Positions 36,401-48,700 of a stretch of DNA of 64,000 nucleotides are shown here, piece after piece. The position numbers and the translations under genes are program-made. The stretch is taken from NCBI RefSeq assembly GCF_030704535.1, contig NC_081810.1:6109501-6173500 (forward strand), in the 5' to 3' direction. Position 1 is the first letter of the stretch. Every line of letters starts with the position of its first letter. This stretch comes from Vitis vinifera (taxonomy: Eukaryota > Streptophyta > Magnoliopsida > Vitales > Vitaceae). The notes beneath the pieces are model-generated. The model made no database searches. It saw only the letters and a list, made by a program, of their open reading frames with translations, and was not told where the DNA came from.

Positions 36401-39400
36401 GGATCCATCCTTGGACATTAATTCAATAGGGTGAAGAAATTCCAAATTGGCAACTTCCAGTTCCAACTCGACAAAATTTTTAATCAAAATGTAAAAGATG
36501 CAGTCCATCCTCTATTTACTATTTTTCCTTCCGCAGTAAACTTTTTCACCTAATTGATTGAATTTCACTTTTAAAAAATAGGATCTGCCATGATTTGACT
36601 TGAAGGCTGGAAAGTTTCAATAATCATCCTTGCAACTAACATGTTTTGATTCCACAATAAATGATCATTCCATTTATCTTAGCTCGACTCCAGCAGTTGC
36701 AACATGCACGACATGTTTAGTTCATTTGGGAATAGCCAACATATCTAAACCAAAGTCTCCTACATGTAATCAGGAAGTGAATCAAGTTCTTCAATATGAA
36801 CAGAATACCATTAGATAACCACAAACATGAACTGATCACAGGGAAACTACGGGAAAACAAAGAAGTAATTAATGGAAAATGATATGGGAAAAATTCTTAA
36901 TGGTTTAAATAAACAGTTGTTAGATAGAACTGGCACTATACACAACCAAGCTGAATTGGCACAACAAGCGATGACATGGAACCATTCCAGAAAGAAATGT
37001 ATATTTCATCACACACATTATCCTCATTCTTCCAATACTTGTACCCTTCCATAGAGTTCTTTATCAATAATCCAAAACATACTAATGAACTCTTAACCTG
37101 ATGCCCAAGTATGAAAGGAAAAAAAAACCACAAAAATACAATAAAATAGACACACAAAAAGCTTCTTAAACGAATACCAATCCCAGGTTCACCCAAAAAC
37201 ATTCTGAAACCCATACAGTCCCAAGGTCATCATAATTTTCTAGTTTGTGTATTCAAATAAAAAAACCCAGTTCCCAATGCAAAATAAGTAATTAAGAAAC
37301 TACATAACAACATAGCTCCAAAACCTTTTTTCTTTAAAACAGGCATAGCTCCAATCCTAAAGAATCAATAATAACACCATTTTTGGTGGCATGTGACTTA
37401 AGACTGCCATAAATCCATTTTGCAAAACTTTCTAAAATGATTGTTCTGAAAGAAGTAAGTTGATTCAACCACTGGAAAATTCATTTCAGTGATGTTCATT
37501 TGCTAAACATACAAACAGATGGCTTGAAACATGCATATATTTTGATGAACCCACTGTCACAAATGTTCTATCTTGATTACCTGACAATTACTACACAGCA
37601 GCCTATCATTTTAATTAAATCTAATAATAATGATTTTATTTACTTAACATGAGTGCAATCATGTCACAGCTAGGGGTTGGGCATGGGCAAACAACCGTCG
37701 AGACAACCTCAATACAGGATGAATCTATGCACATGTATCAAGCACTCAATCTGACTTGAGCCCTTTTTATTATCATTCTTGTTGGTTGTTGTTGTTACCA
37801 TTATTGTGAAACTCTATGGCACAGATTTGCTATATCACTGGCTGGCTTATTTCAGAAATGTTATTTTTTACCAAAGCCTACATTTTCATTTTTTTTTTTT
37901 CATGAATTGGAGAGATCATTTTTTTTTTTTTTTGATAAGTAAATAAGAATTGGAGAGATCGTAGTTATTATAAAACTCATTAATGACCTTGATTAACTGT
38001 ATCTTAAGGGAAACTAATGGTTGGGTGTTTTTGTTTGCTATAAAATTGTCCTTTAATTAGGATTATCTCACTATGCTCTGAAATGTTTGCTTTTAAAACT
38101 TTGCTCTTAATTTGAATCAAAATAATTATAGGACCATCCTATTATTAACTTTAATCTTTGCCCAACCTGAGCATAAACTAAGCCCCTAAAAATTGAGCTA
38201 AAGTTAAGGGTAGGTTACTGGAGAAGGTCAGGTGGAGAAATGGTTGACATTTACCTGTCCATGAACCACCCAATCTGTCATCCGAAGTCTTAAACCTATG
38301 CAAAGAAATCAATAGTATGCCACAAAGCCAGACCATATTTACATTTATTACGCCCTAGGCAGAATAGTAAACACCCAATTGTGCAGTTTTGACTACATTG
38401 GTCATTTAGCAGCTTAACTGGACATGTGGCATGCCAATAGTAGTATCCCTGTGTACAGAATGTATGCCAACAAGAACTCAATATTTAGTTTGAAGGAAAA
38501 ATGAGTAAAAGATCATGCTGCATTTGATGCACCACACTATAATTTCATAAAAATTGAGAGCAAAAATGACAACAATCTAACAGCTAATGAGGAAACAAGA
38601 TTTAATGTAGGGAATGAAAGAAGGACCTCCACTTCAAAAACCTCCGGGGCAGGATCTCCAGCTCCATCCTGCTGTGGTATGTATCCACTTGTGTGATACT
38701 GTGATGGAAAATCCTCACGTTTTCGCTTGCCAGAAGACATCATGAAAAAATCCTGGATTTTTCTCCAATATCAACACCAATGCATCAGTAGTAACACTAC
38801 ATAGAGTTTTAAAATGGCATCGCACATTCCAGACAAGGAATATTCAAGGAATAATTCCAAATGAAGGCATATAACATTTAGGCACCCACACCTCTTGAAT
38901 CAAGAGAGCTCAAAATCCAGAAAGACACGTTAATTTGAGCAAGTCTATGCAATTTCAATATTAACTAAGGCTAAGAATTACCTGTGTCAAGGGCTGCTGA
39001 GAGTTTCCTCTGTCCCCTTCATCCCGACCTTCCACATAAGCTACAACAGGAGAAAAAATAATTACTAATACAATCATTCAATGGAAAAAAAACTCATTTT
39101 AATATTCATCACTAAACTAAACAAAATGTGCCCCTTCCCCATTATACTAACCAACGTTAACATCGACACTGAGAGGAGGCCTTTGTTGCATCCAAGGGGA
39201 AGGTGGTGGCTGCAACAAGTCAACAACAAAAGCAAGGGTCACCATTTACATCAGCAACAAATTAACAATCATCGTCAACTCACAAACCATATCATGTATC
39301 TTTTATTATTTTTCCACATCTGTATCATGTTTTACAACATAGAAAAAGTTCTTTTTTCATTAATATTATGTATCATATTTTACTGTGTAGCATAAGTTCT

Positions 39401-41660
39401 TTTACATAATGAGACATAAATTTTAAAAAAAGGAAAAAACGAAATATGTGCATGTATGCGACTTATATACCGCAAGAATGAAGGCCAAAAGGAAAATGAT
39501 TTAATCATGTAAGGTAGCCAGCTTATAAGAAGTAAATATAGACATAGAAAGATGGCATAGCAAAGGTAAATATAAATATTCATCAATATTATATTTATGG
39601 GAAAAAAAACATGATATGCATAAAAGAATAAATATAACCCAAAAAAAGGAACTACAATCATATGTAAATAAAGATAAAGAAATATATTTGTATAGACTGT
39701 TGCCATCTTTACATGTCATTTTCAATTTTCTAACTTTTTAAGTTAATATTCCCACCCTCTAGAGGGGAAAAAACTCAAAAAATAAGAATAAACTATCAAG
39801 GAAAATTTTCCATTCATCATCATTCTCAACATTCAAATAACTCAAGCAAAATCTCCCCAACATTTATTGTAACAATAATTACACTTGAGCCTCAAACTTC
39901 CACACATGCATTCAACAACAGGCATATAATGTCTTTATGTAAGATAATCAAAACATTCATTTTGTCCAAAGCTTGGGAAATTTGATTGTTGTTTTCAATT
40001 AAATCTTCTCTTATCTCCCCTTGTTGGAACAGGATGAAATTCAGTTCTGTTCTTGATAACTTCTTGACGAATGCTGAGCTGTAAATCGGTTCTTTGACTT
40101 TCAGGAATGAAGAAAGCCAAAGATAAAGGCCCTGTTAATGAAGAATCAGAGTCTACTGATTCTGAATCTCCATTGGTGCTGAAACAAAAGGAATCCCCCA
40201 ACTCCTAAGGAATAAGCAGATTCAATCTGATTCTGTATCCTTCCCTTTTCACCCTCTTCTAAAATTTGAGTACATTTTAAGCATTAATATGACAATTTTT
40301 TCAAGGAAATAACTCTCAAATTTAATGTTTCTTAAAAAGCATTAAAAGAGTAGCCAAAGGTCTTTGTATCATAATATTTCACAGCATAAAATACAGTCTA
40401 GCTGAGATAATAATGTTAGATATAAGCACACCCACAAATAGAATTTACTGTATCTTATATATTGTAAGATGCATCATTAAGTCTGACAACTATGTCAACC
40501 AGTCTGAAAAAACTATTGACTCAGTACTGCAAACTTAACCACTAATTGGATATTCGGACACTGAAAATGTAATCATGCACACACCTTGAAAAGATAATCA
40601 ATTACAAGCTTGTAGAAGAATAGGTAAACAGAAAGATCACAATAGCAGTGAAATTCACCATGTATGAAGGTGGTCTTCCAGATTTCATGTCAGTAGCTCC
40701 ACCACCATCCTGTGCAGCAGGATACTCTGTAGGTCCAGTAGGAATGTTATACATCGAGTTGTCCCCCATTCCTGGTAAAGGTGTTTGAATTGGAGTCTGC
40801 AATGGTGTCTGCATATAAAATCCACATCAAGAATTCAACAGCAAGAACAGTGAGACCAAAAAAAAATACTTCAGTTTTTTTTCATTTAATTAAGGGAATA
40901 GGTATGATCAAGCAAAAGAATAAACTCACCGGAGGAAATAGTATCTCAGCTGTAGGAGTTTCATACTCCTCAGTTCCTTCGTATGGTACATTAAGATCAT
41001 GGACCGGAGGGGTAGGGGCTGGGGCACCACTTGTCTGCTTCGGTGCAGTGGATCTCTCTATCGGACCAGTTACAACACCAGCTTGCACCATTTTCATTTC
41101 CCAAATCTGGAGTTTCAATGAAATTAACAAACCCGTTTACACTAATAGTTGTGTTTGATTTCTGAGAAAACTCAAGAAAAACGATAAATAAAGTTTTGAT
41201 ATTTCTATCTATTTCACTTCAATTTTCTCTAATAATAATAATAGTAATAAAACCCTCGCCCAACTAAACCAAATAATTATCTTATGCACAACCAATATAG
41301 GACTTTTCATTAAAAACTTTTTGTCCCGAAATTCGACAACCTAAGCCTCGAACCCTTGAATCTAAACCCAAAGATCGGGAAATCTCAAAACCCTAAAACA
41401 AACCAGATCAAAAACAATCGACCCAATCTCCCAAACAATCCAATCAAACGCCAGACAAAATCTCTCCTATAGTAAAAAAAAAAAACACAAAAAAAAGGGA
41501 AAAAGAAAATCAGTGATCAGAACGAAGATTTTACTCCTTGAAGCTCGCTGAGAACACTCTCTCCAGGACCGCCGTTGTTAACGAACTCATCGCGGACCTT
41601 ATTGATGACATCTTCGATAACGCTGACGTATACCGTGCTTGTCATTGATGAAATAGCCAT
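33452..41660 (-). CDS. TFIIA-L: Transcription initiation factor IIA large (alpha/beta) subunit
   Basis: Large subunit of general factor TFIIA, which stabilises TBP on TATA promoters for RNA polymerase II. Eleven exons: 41660-41535, 41106-40930, 40808-40659, 39209-39152, 39040-38982, 38752-38627, 35537-35385, 34235-34172, 34065-33905, 33708-33625, 33475-33452. They give 393 residues (Arabidopsis 375). The N-terminal four-helix-bundle part (VYVSVIEDVINKVRDEF, about 1-55) pairs with the small subunit. A long Pro/Thr/Gln-rich linker follows, with TPLQTPIQTPLP and SGKRKRED. Next come an acidic run (GDDDDDEPPLNENDDDDLDD) and the C-terminal TBP/DNA-contacting beta domain (LVLAQFDKVTRTKSKWKCTL...). 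The last exon encodes only ANGEFDF. The 3.1-kb intron 6 dominates the gene. Confidence 0.95.
37904..37960 (-). mobile_element. 29-bp end-only retrotransposon insertion with 14-bp target duplication
   Basis: The 14-bp sequence GAATTGGAGAGATC occurs perfectly at 37904-37917 and at 37947-37960. The 29 bp between them read, on the minus strand, TTATTTACTTATC followed by a run of about 15 A and a T. A poly-A tail next to a terminal LINE/SINE tail and flanked by a long perfect duplication is the mark of target-primed reverse transcription that stopped almost at once. It lies in intron 6 of the TFIIA gene. Confidence 0.85.
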
Positions 41661-44600
41661 TCCCGATTCTTGAAATCTCCCTCCCCAAACTCCGATTCGA
41701 AGAATTAAGAGAGAAGAAAGAGATTTTCTCGGGAAAGTTAGGGAAGGAAAATATTAGACGGAAAATTGAGAGAAGGAGCACGGAAACGAGAGGATGGGGG
41801 TTTGGGGGAGTGGAGGAAGCAGAGAGAGAAAGGAAGGAGAGGACAACGGCGGAGGAGGATTGAGAGGAGAGAAGAGGCGGACCAGAAAGGAGGAATAAAG
41901 AGTGGAATATAAATAGGTTTGCATCCGTTTATATGGGTGGGTCCACGTGTCCAGATCTCCACGCTCCTCCGGTCCGGTCTAAACCCCCCCACTGATTCCA
42001 CAAACTACAAATATTTGCTTTTCCACTTTAAATTCAAAATAAATAAAATAGTTTTGTGAAAGTAATTTAGCAAAAAAAAAAATGTGTGTTTTTATTTTAT
42101 TGAGTTTATATTTGATGCAATTTTTGGAATTACATAAAGTAATTTGAAATATAATAAATTAAATAATTGAAAACACATTTAAAATAAATAAAAAAATAGT
42201 GAGGTAAAAGGTATTTGAGAATATGTTTCATGTCAATAGATTGTATTTATGTTATGTCAAAATTCAAATATTCTATTCAAAAAATGCTCATAAATAGTAA
42301 TTGGGTTAAATGAATAAACGCTTAGACAATCTAATTATCAAATAAGTAATAGAAAACAATATATATTCCCTTTAATAATTAGGTTAAGTTGGATCTTGTT
42401 TGAGTCAATATAATTAACCTTCTAACTTGACATGTTAAATTTTAAATAAGTCAAATATGGGTTAAATAAGTTCCAAGTTATAATCACGGTGATCAAGGAT
42501 TACTAAATAGGTCAAATTATATTAATTTATGTGAGTTAATACATATTTAATCCAAATAGGATTATACTCAATTTGTACCTATTAAAAAATTGTGTTAAAG
42601 TTCGAGTTGTGTTAAACTTCGTTATCCCTTAGCATAGATGAATGAAAATGAAAAAGCTATATGTTTTCAATCGTTTGATGGATTATTATGGGATTTTTAT
42701 AGAATTTAGTAAGAGGATTATGAAATTTGAATGTGTAAGGATGATACCATTAGAAGTGTGACATGATATAACAAAAGAGATTTTAGTTTCTATTATTCTA
42801 TTAATGTTTATATTTATACGAGGATTTAAACCTACGTCATCCAGCCTCGCATCACTTGCTTTGTATATAAATTAGGTGCATTAGAGGTTGCACATGATAT
42901 CTAAGTCACGAGTTCTTTGGAAATTGATACATTGTTCATAATCAATTTGTGGACTTAAGCAATTTATTTGAGTTTGTAATATACTACCTCATAATTTGAG
43001 AAATGATTTGTTTTAGTTATTAGAATGAGTTTCTCATAGTAAATGTACTAATGGGTATGACTACACATTGAGCATGATTTAGTGTGAATTGTGATATTGA
43101 CTATCAAGTAGTCATGAATTCACTAATCTATTATATTGCATGAACTCTTAGTATTGAGAAAATATTGAGCTAATGTTGAGATTTTCAAAAACTTTGACCA
43201 ACACGTGAAATCATAAGGTGGTCATATATTCCTTATGATTTGAGTCACTATTGATTAAGGTAGATGACAATAGGTATTCTTAAAAAAATATACAATAATA
43301 TCTCTTATAATTGAGACAGTGTGTCTCATAAGATAATTATAAAGACTTGTGATTATGAAATTTGTGGTGTTATAGCAATTCTTTAAGCGAGATTTGATGT
43401 ATATCCTCTGTGAACTAAAGTATATTAGTGGACCACAAAATACAAGAATTTGAGATTCAAAGATAGTAAAGATAATTTTAAGAGATCGATAATTTATATC
43501 TCGTTAGGTTATGAATACTAGTTCACGACGAGTTTGCATGCAGTGAATAATATGTCACATATCTGATAAATTAATTAAATTGGTTTAATAAATTTTTATC
43601 TTGATGTAATTTCATAAGGTATTGGAATACAATTGACTCTCCTTAGTGGAGTGTTAAGTTAACTTCAAAATTAAGTTATGACCAATATTTTTCCTATGGA
43701 TTCCAATAGTCTTCATTTAAACTCAGAATGTTTGTTAGCACAAAGGTTTGGGGGAAATTAAAGATTTAATCATATATGTGTATAAGAGAGTTTTGATATA
43801 AGCATAAGGTTATATAAAAACTCATAATTTTTTATTTTGAGGTTTTATGGAGAAATAATCATTTATGTGCATAAGGGTGTTTTAGTAAAAACACAAGGTA
43901 AGTTGCATGTGAATTAATAATTAATTATTTTAGGTTTTTATATATAACTAATTACTCAATTGAAGTCTAATTAAACTAATTAACTAATTATGACCCAATG
44001 GGCTAACTTAAGTCAAGGTGGGTCAATTTCACTTAAGCCCATAAGAGTGACTCTATTAACCTCTCTAGGGTTTAGGATTTACCAACCCATTCACTTCAAT
44101 CTTCTGGAGAAAGAACCTTAACCTCCATCTCTCTTCCTTTAAATGTGTAGCCACTCTACACATATGTTAAGAAAGATTAATGGATTTCGAGATTCGTTTC
44201 ACTAATTAGATTTGATTGGAGAACATTTAGATCAAAGGTAAAATGTTTTTTTAGCCTTAAATGTCATACCCAAATTATAAAATTATGGTTTAATTGTAAT
44301 ACAACTTTGGGACATAGATACTTTATTTAACATATAAATGATAGATGCACTAGACCAACGTTTGGTTAATATCGTATTTTCATGATAATAAAATAAGAAT
44401 TGAATTTAATATTTTATAATTAAGTGTGATGGGCAAGAAGATTTCATCGTAGTTATTAAGAAGAAGATACATAAAAAAAAAATAAAAAAAAATCAAGAAG
44501 AATAAATTTTTTTTACCAAGATTATTTTCAAATAAGAATGTGGGTACACTAAATTAAGAATGCATGCAATTTTTGTTAAAGTACATAGCACTCTAAAATT

Positions 44601-45734
44601 CATCTACTTGAATTCAATCTGATTTTAGAATTTTTAAAACTAGATAATTTAAAATGAAAATCACCTTTGATTCTTAATCAATTTATTCGTGCAAAGGTTG
44701 ATTCACCCCATAGAGAAATGGATAGACGAGATTTTTGCTTATCGTGATTATAATATAAAAAAATAAGATTAATTATTTCAAGGATAAAGACTCATATTTA
44801 ACGCATTTTTCATCGTTATGATGATTTCCTCAATTGTAAGTTTTTATATTGAACCAATTTAGGCCATTAAAAGTCATTTATGAACAAAATTTCTCATGCT
44901 TTTTATATAATTGATCAATGGTTGACTAAATTGGTTGAATGCTTGGATGAATCATTGGCCTATTTAGGATAATTTTTTTTAAAATGATTGACGGAAGGCA
45001 CCAAATGAGATTGTAGCTCTATTGATCCATTGACACCTTAATTGACCAATGTTTTTGTCTCAAAAAATGCATCCACATGAATTTTTCTTAATTTTTTGAA
45101 TTATTTAATTTTTATATAAAAGAATTAAAATAAGTAAAATAAATTAAAAATAATATATAAAAATAACAACTTTAAATTATTTTCTTTTATTTCATTTTAC
45201 ATTTTTTTTCCCATATTTTCCCTCAATTTTTTGGAAAGCGAGCAAACACATCCATGTGGTTTGAAATTATGGTTTGATAAATAATATTAATTATTATTTC
45301 CATACAGAATCAGTAAATACCCAATAAATTATATAAAATTATATATTGTATATTTTTTTTTTCTGGTGAAAAATAAATGAACCGAAAATAAAATGTAATT
45401 TAATTTTCTAAAAATGATAATTTAAGTGGAGAGATATTTTTTATTTTAATATCTGAATACCGAAGGCAGGGTATAAGAGACACTTGGGCCTTACGAAATA
45501 CAGAGGGCATTTACCATCGGCCGAAGCTGCTAACACTCCAGAGATAGGGTTTCGCTTCTGTTGCCCAAAACCCTTTTTCTTTTCTTTTCTCCTTCTTTCT
45601 CTTTTGGATGCATCCATGGCGTGAATCCGTACAACCCTAATTCTCACTCCAATTCTCAATCTCCCTCAAAAGCCATTTTCCTTCCTTCCTTCCCGATAAA
45701 TTAATTTTCCAGGTTTCTACTGAAACCCTAGAAA
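41661..45734. other. 4-kb AT-rich intergenic region, probably decayed repeat DNA
   Basis: The region separates two divergent genes. The first 350 bp is the TFIIA promoter side and the last 300 bp the 5' flank of the splicing-protein gene. In between (about 42400-44300) the sequence has no open frame but has the texture of an old, non-coding transposable element. One phrase of about 45 bp containing ATAATCATWTATGTGYATAAG recurs with about 90-bp spacing near 43767 and 43857. I cannot identify ends, LTRs or a family. Confidence 0.4.
45723..45730 (+). promoter_or_regulatory. Telo-box (AAACCCTA) next to the start codon
   Basis: AAACCCTA stands five bases before the ATG of the splicing-protein gene, and an AACCCTAA lies about 90 bp further upstream. 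Telo-boxes are frequent in the 5' ends of plant genes for translation and RNA processing. Function here is inferred. Confidence 0.5.
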
Positions 45735-48700
45735 ATGTCGGGAGGGTTTTTCCGGGTAATTCTTCCTATTTTACCAATTGTTGTTAGATCCAAATCGTTT
45801 CGTCTGGGTTGCCTCCAGATCTTCGCGTTTCAGTGATGAATTACTGATTCAACGCTCTGTTGTGCAGGGTACGTCGGCTGATCAGGACACTCGGTTCTCG
45901 AACAAACAGGCAAAGCTGTTGAAATCTCAGAAGTTCGCTCCGGAATTGGATCATCTGGTTCGGTTTTTCAATCTGTAGATATATATGTGTTGGTTTTGGG
46001 TGTCTTTGACGATGCGTACAAATGTGGTTTTTTTTTTTTTGTGTTTTCTTCTAAAATTTTGGAGAATTAGAATACAAGGCAATGGTTGAAAATGACGCAA
46101 TTATTGGTTTGATTTATTAGTCATACCGTGCTTAAAATTTTAGGTGGACGTGACAAAAGTGAAGATGGATGTTATTAGGCCCTGGATTGCTAACAGGGTG
46201 ACTGAGCTTCTGGGATTTGAAGACGAGGTTCTTATCAACTTCATTTATGGGCTTCTTGATAGAAAGGTAATTTATTGTGTGATGATGATATAATGGTAGG
46301 AGAGATTACCTATACGCCGTGATTCATCTCTAGTGTGTCAGTGTGAGGCTTTTTTAGTTTTGTAAGTTGTCATATCAGCTCAATTTTATACAGGAGGTTC
46401 TGTTCAATTCATTTACACATAGAACCATGATTGATGTCAAATCAATATAGGGGAAGTTGGTCTATTTTTTCTACTTATTTTATTTTTATTTTTATTTTTT
46501 TGATAAAATTAAGCTTGTTGGTTATTATGATAAGTTTCTATAAAATTTGATGACTCCAGAAGGCCTTTTATCGTTAGCTTCTTCTTTTGTGTCTAAGCCT
46601 AATGTGATCATCGTTATGCTCCCTTTGTTGCAGGATGTGAATGGAAAGGAAGTTCAAATATCACTGACCGGGTTTATGGAGAAAAATACAGGTAAGTTTA
46701 TGAAAGAGCTTTGGGCGCTTCTTCTCAGTGCGCAGAAGAATGCAAGTGGTGTCCCTCAACAGTTTTTGGATGCCAAAGAAGAGGAAACTAGGAGGAAGAA
46801 GGTCTGTTGTTGTTAGTTGTTATTTTTTTCAATTACAGTTTAGCATGTGTTCTTAGTATTCATGTCTTTCTTACAATTTTTGATCATGGGTGATGGTGAT
46901 GGCAGGTGGAGGCAGATAGGATTGCCAATGAAATTGAGAAGAAAAAAGAGAAAGAAATTAAAGAACTGGAGCAGGAGAAAATGAAGAAGATGGTAATGCA
47001 GACTTTTTTCATGCCGGAGTTGGCTGCTCTAGAGCTGTGTTTTTTGGTTTTAACTTTCGTTTATGTTTTTCATGACATTCAGCTAGCTTCTGCAATTATT
47101 TGGGTTCATGTCCTTTACCTCAAACTACTGTAGGACGGCGGGATTGACAACTCAAAGGTCACAAATGCTGTATTGGAGCCAATCTCAAAGCATATGCTGC
47201 CAATGTCTTCCAATGCCCACTCCAAAGATGACAAAGGAACTGAAGAGAGGAATGGCTTGAGAGGAAGGAACAGGTTAGGGATGGAAAATGTTTCAATATT
47301 TGCATATGGTGTAGTATTTGTATTTTTTTTTGTCTTCTTTTTTTCTTTTCCTGTAAATTCTCTTCTGACCAATACAAACCTTTTGTACTTAATAAAATGG
47401 TTCAGCTGGTTTCCCCCTACCTGTAGACTTATCTATGTTCAATTGGTGTTTTGAACAAAGCAACATATCAAGGGGTGGCTCTTGGAATTTGAATGGCTTC
47501 ACTGTGTTCTGCACAATGTTTGATGTCAAAAATCCATTGTTGAACATGGTGTCCTTAACGAGCGTGGGGGCTATCCCTGTAGCTGATGGCAGGATCAATC
47601 CTAGGTTTTTGGAAATAGTGCTTTCAACTGTCTACCATCATTTGTGATGTTATTTATTTTTGATAGGAAAACATCAAATGTGGTAGAAATGCCTAGCAAA
47701 CAGGAGCGCTAAAGTTTACTCAGCATGTACAATGGCACCAAAAGATGAATAAAAAGAAAAGAGAAACAAAAAAAACTCCCTCTCCCTATTTAGTGATGAA
47801 CCAATCAACAAAGTCTACCATGGGCATTGAGAAATCTCCTATATATACCCTAACCCACTCCACAAAAGTATATCATCATTTGTGATGATTAGTGCTGCTT
47901 TCTGTAATTGATGCATATGTAGAGTTGGATGTCTACCTTGTGATATGTACAAATAAAGCACATTTCATAGGGTGTCAAAACGCCTCCATGCCATATATAT
48001 TTAATAGCATGATTGCTAACGTATTTCATTTGTTTTTTGATGGCTGTAATCTTCGCTAAGTTGTCATGTTGATGCTATTGCTGTTTTGGCAGGCTTGTAT
48101 CTATGTCTCAGAACTTTCCCCTCTTCCTTTGGTGCTTTATGATATATTCTTGTGGAAATTGTTCTCCATGGTTCAAAACTTACTAAATATTTACAATTTG
48201 TTGTGCTAAACTAGACTAGGTGTGGTCCATGTGAGAAATTAAATTTCATTGATGTAAAATTTGGATGAGAATAATAAGTCTCTAACCCCCCTCCAAAAAA
48301 GTTATGTTTGGTGTTTGGATTTTTTAGTATTTTATTTTCCCAAATTGTTTTGTATGTATAGAAATAAAGTTTCCCTAAAAACCAGCCTGAAAATTTGAGA
48401 ATTTGACTTTAAAAAATTAAAATATTGATATTACTATTTTTTGAAATGACTGCTGGAGAATTTGTATCCATTAGAGAGGATTGGCTAATGAAAACTATTC
48501 GCTTGACGAAAATGGTAAAGAAATCGTTGTCAACTTTTAAATGCATTTGGAAGATTTGAATTAATCATGTGTGATATTTTCCATTGAGGTGGTTGAAAAT
48601 GTTATGAGGGGAGTAGATTGCATTAAGCTAGATGCTAGGTTGTAAAATTTTTGTTTGTTGTTCTTGGTGTTATCAAAGGCAATCGCCTAGGTTGCCTAGG

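Noticed and set aside
42400-44300. A solo LTR or MULE in the 4-kb AT-rich gap
   Set aside because: The texture suggests an old repeat, but no ends, terminal repeats or target duplication could be found by eye.
46691-46692. An intron starting at the GTAAGT in exon 4 of the splicing-protein gene
   Set aside because: Reading through preserves the conserved NTGKFMKELW part of the PWI domain and keeps frame with the next exon. It is kept only as a possible alternative site.
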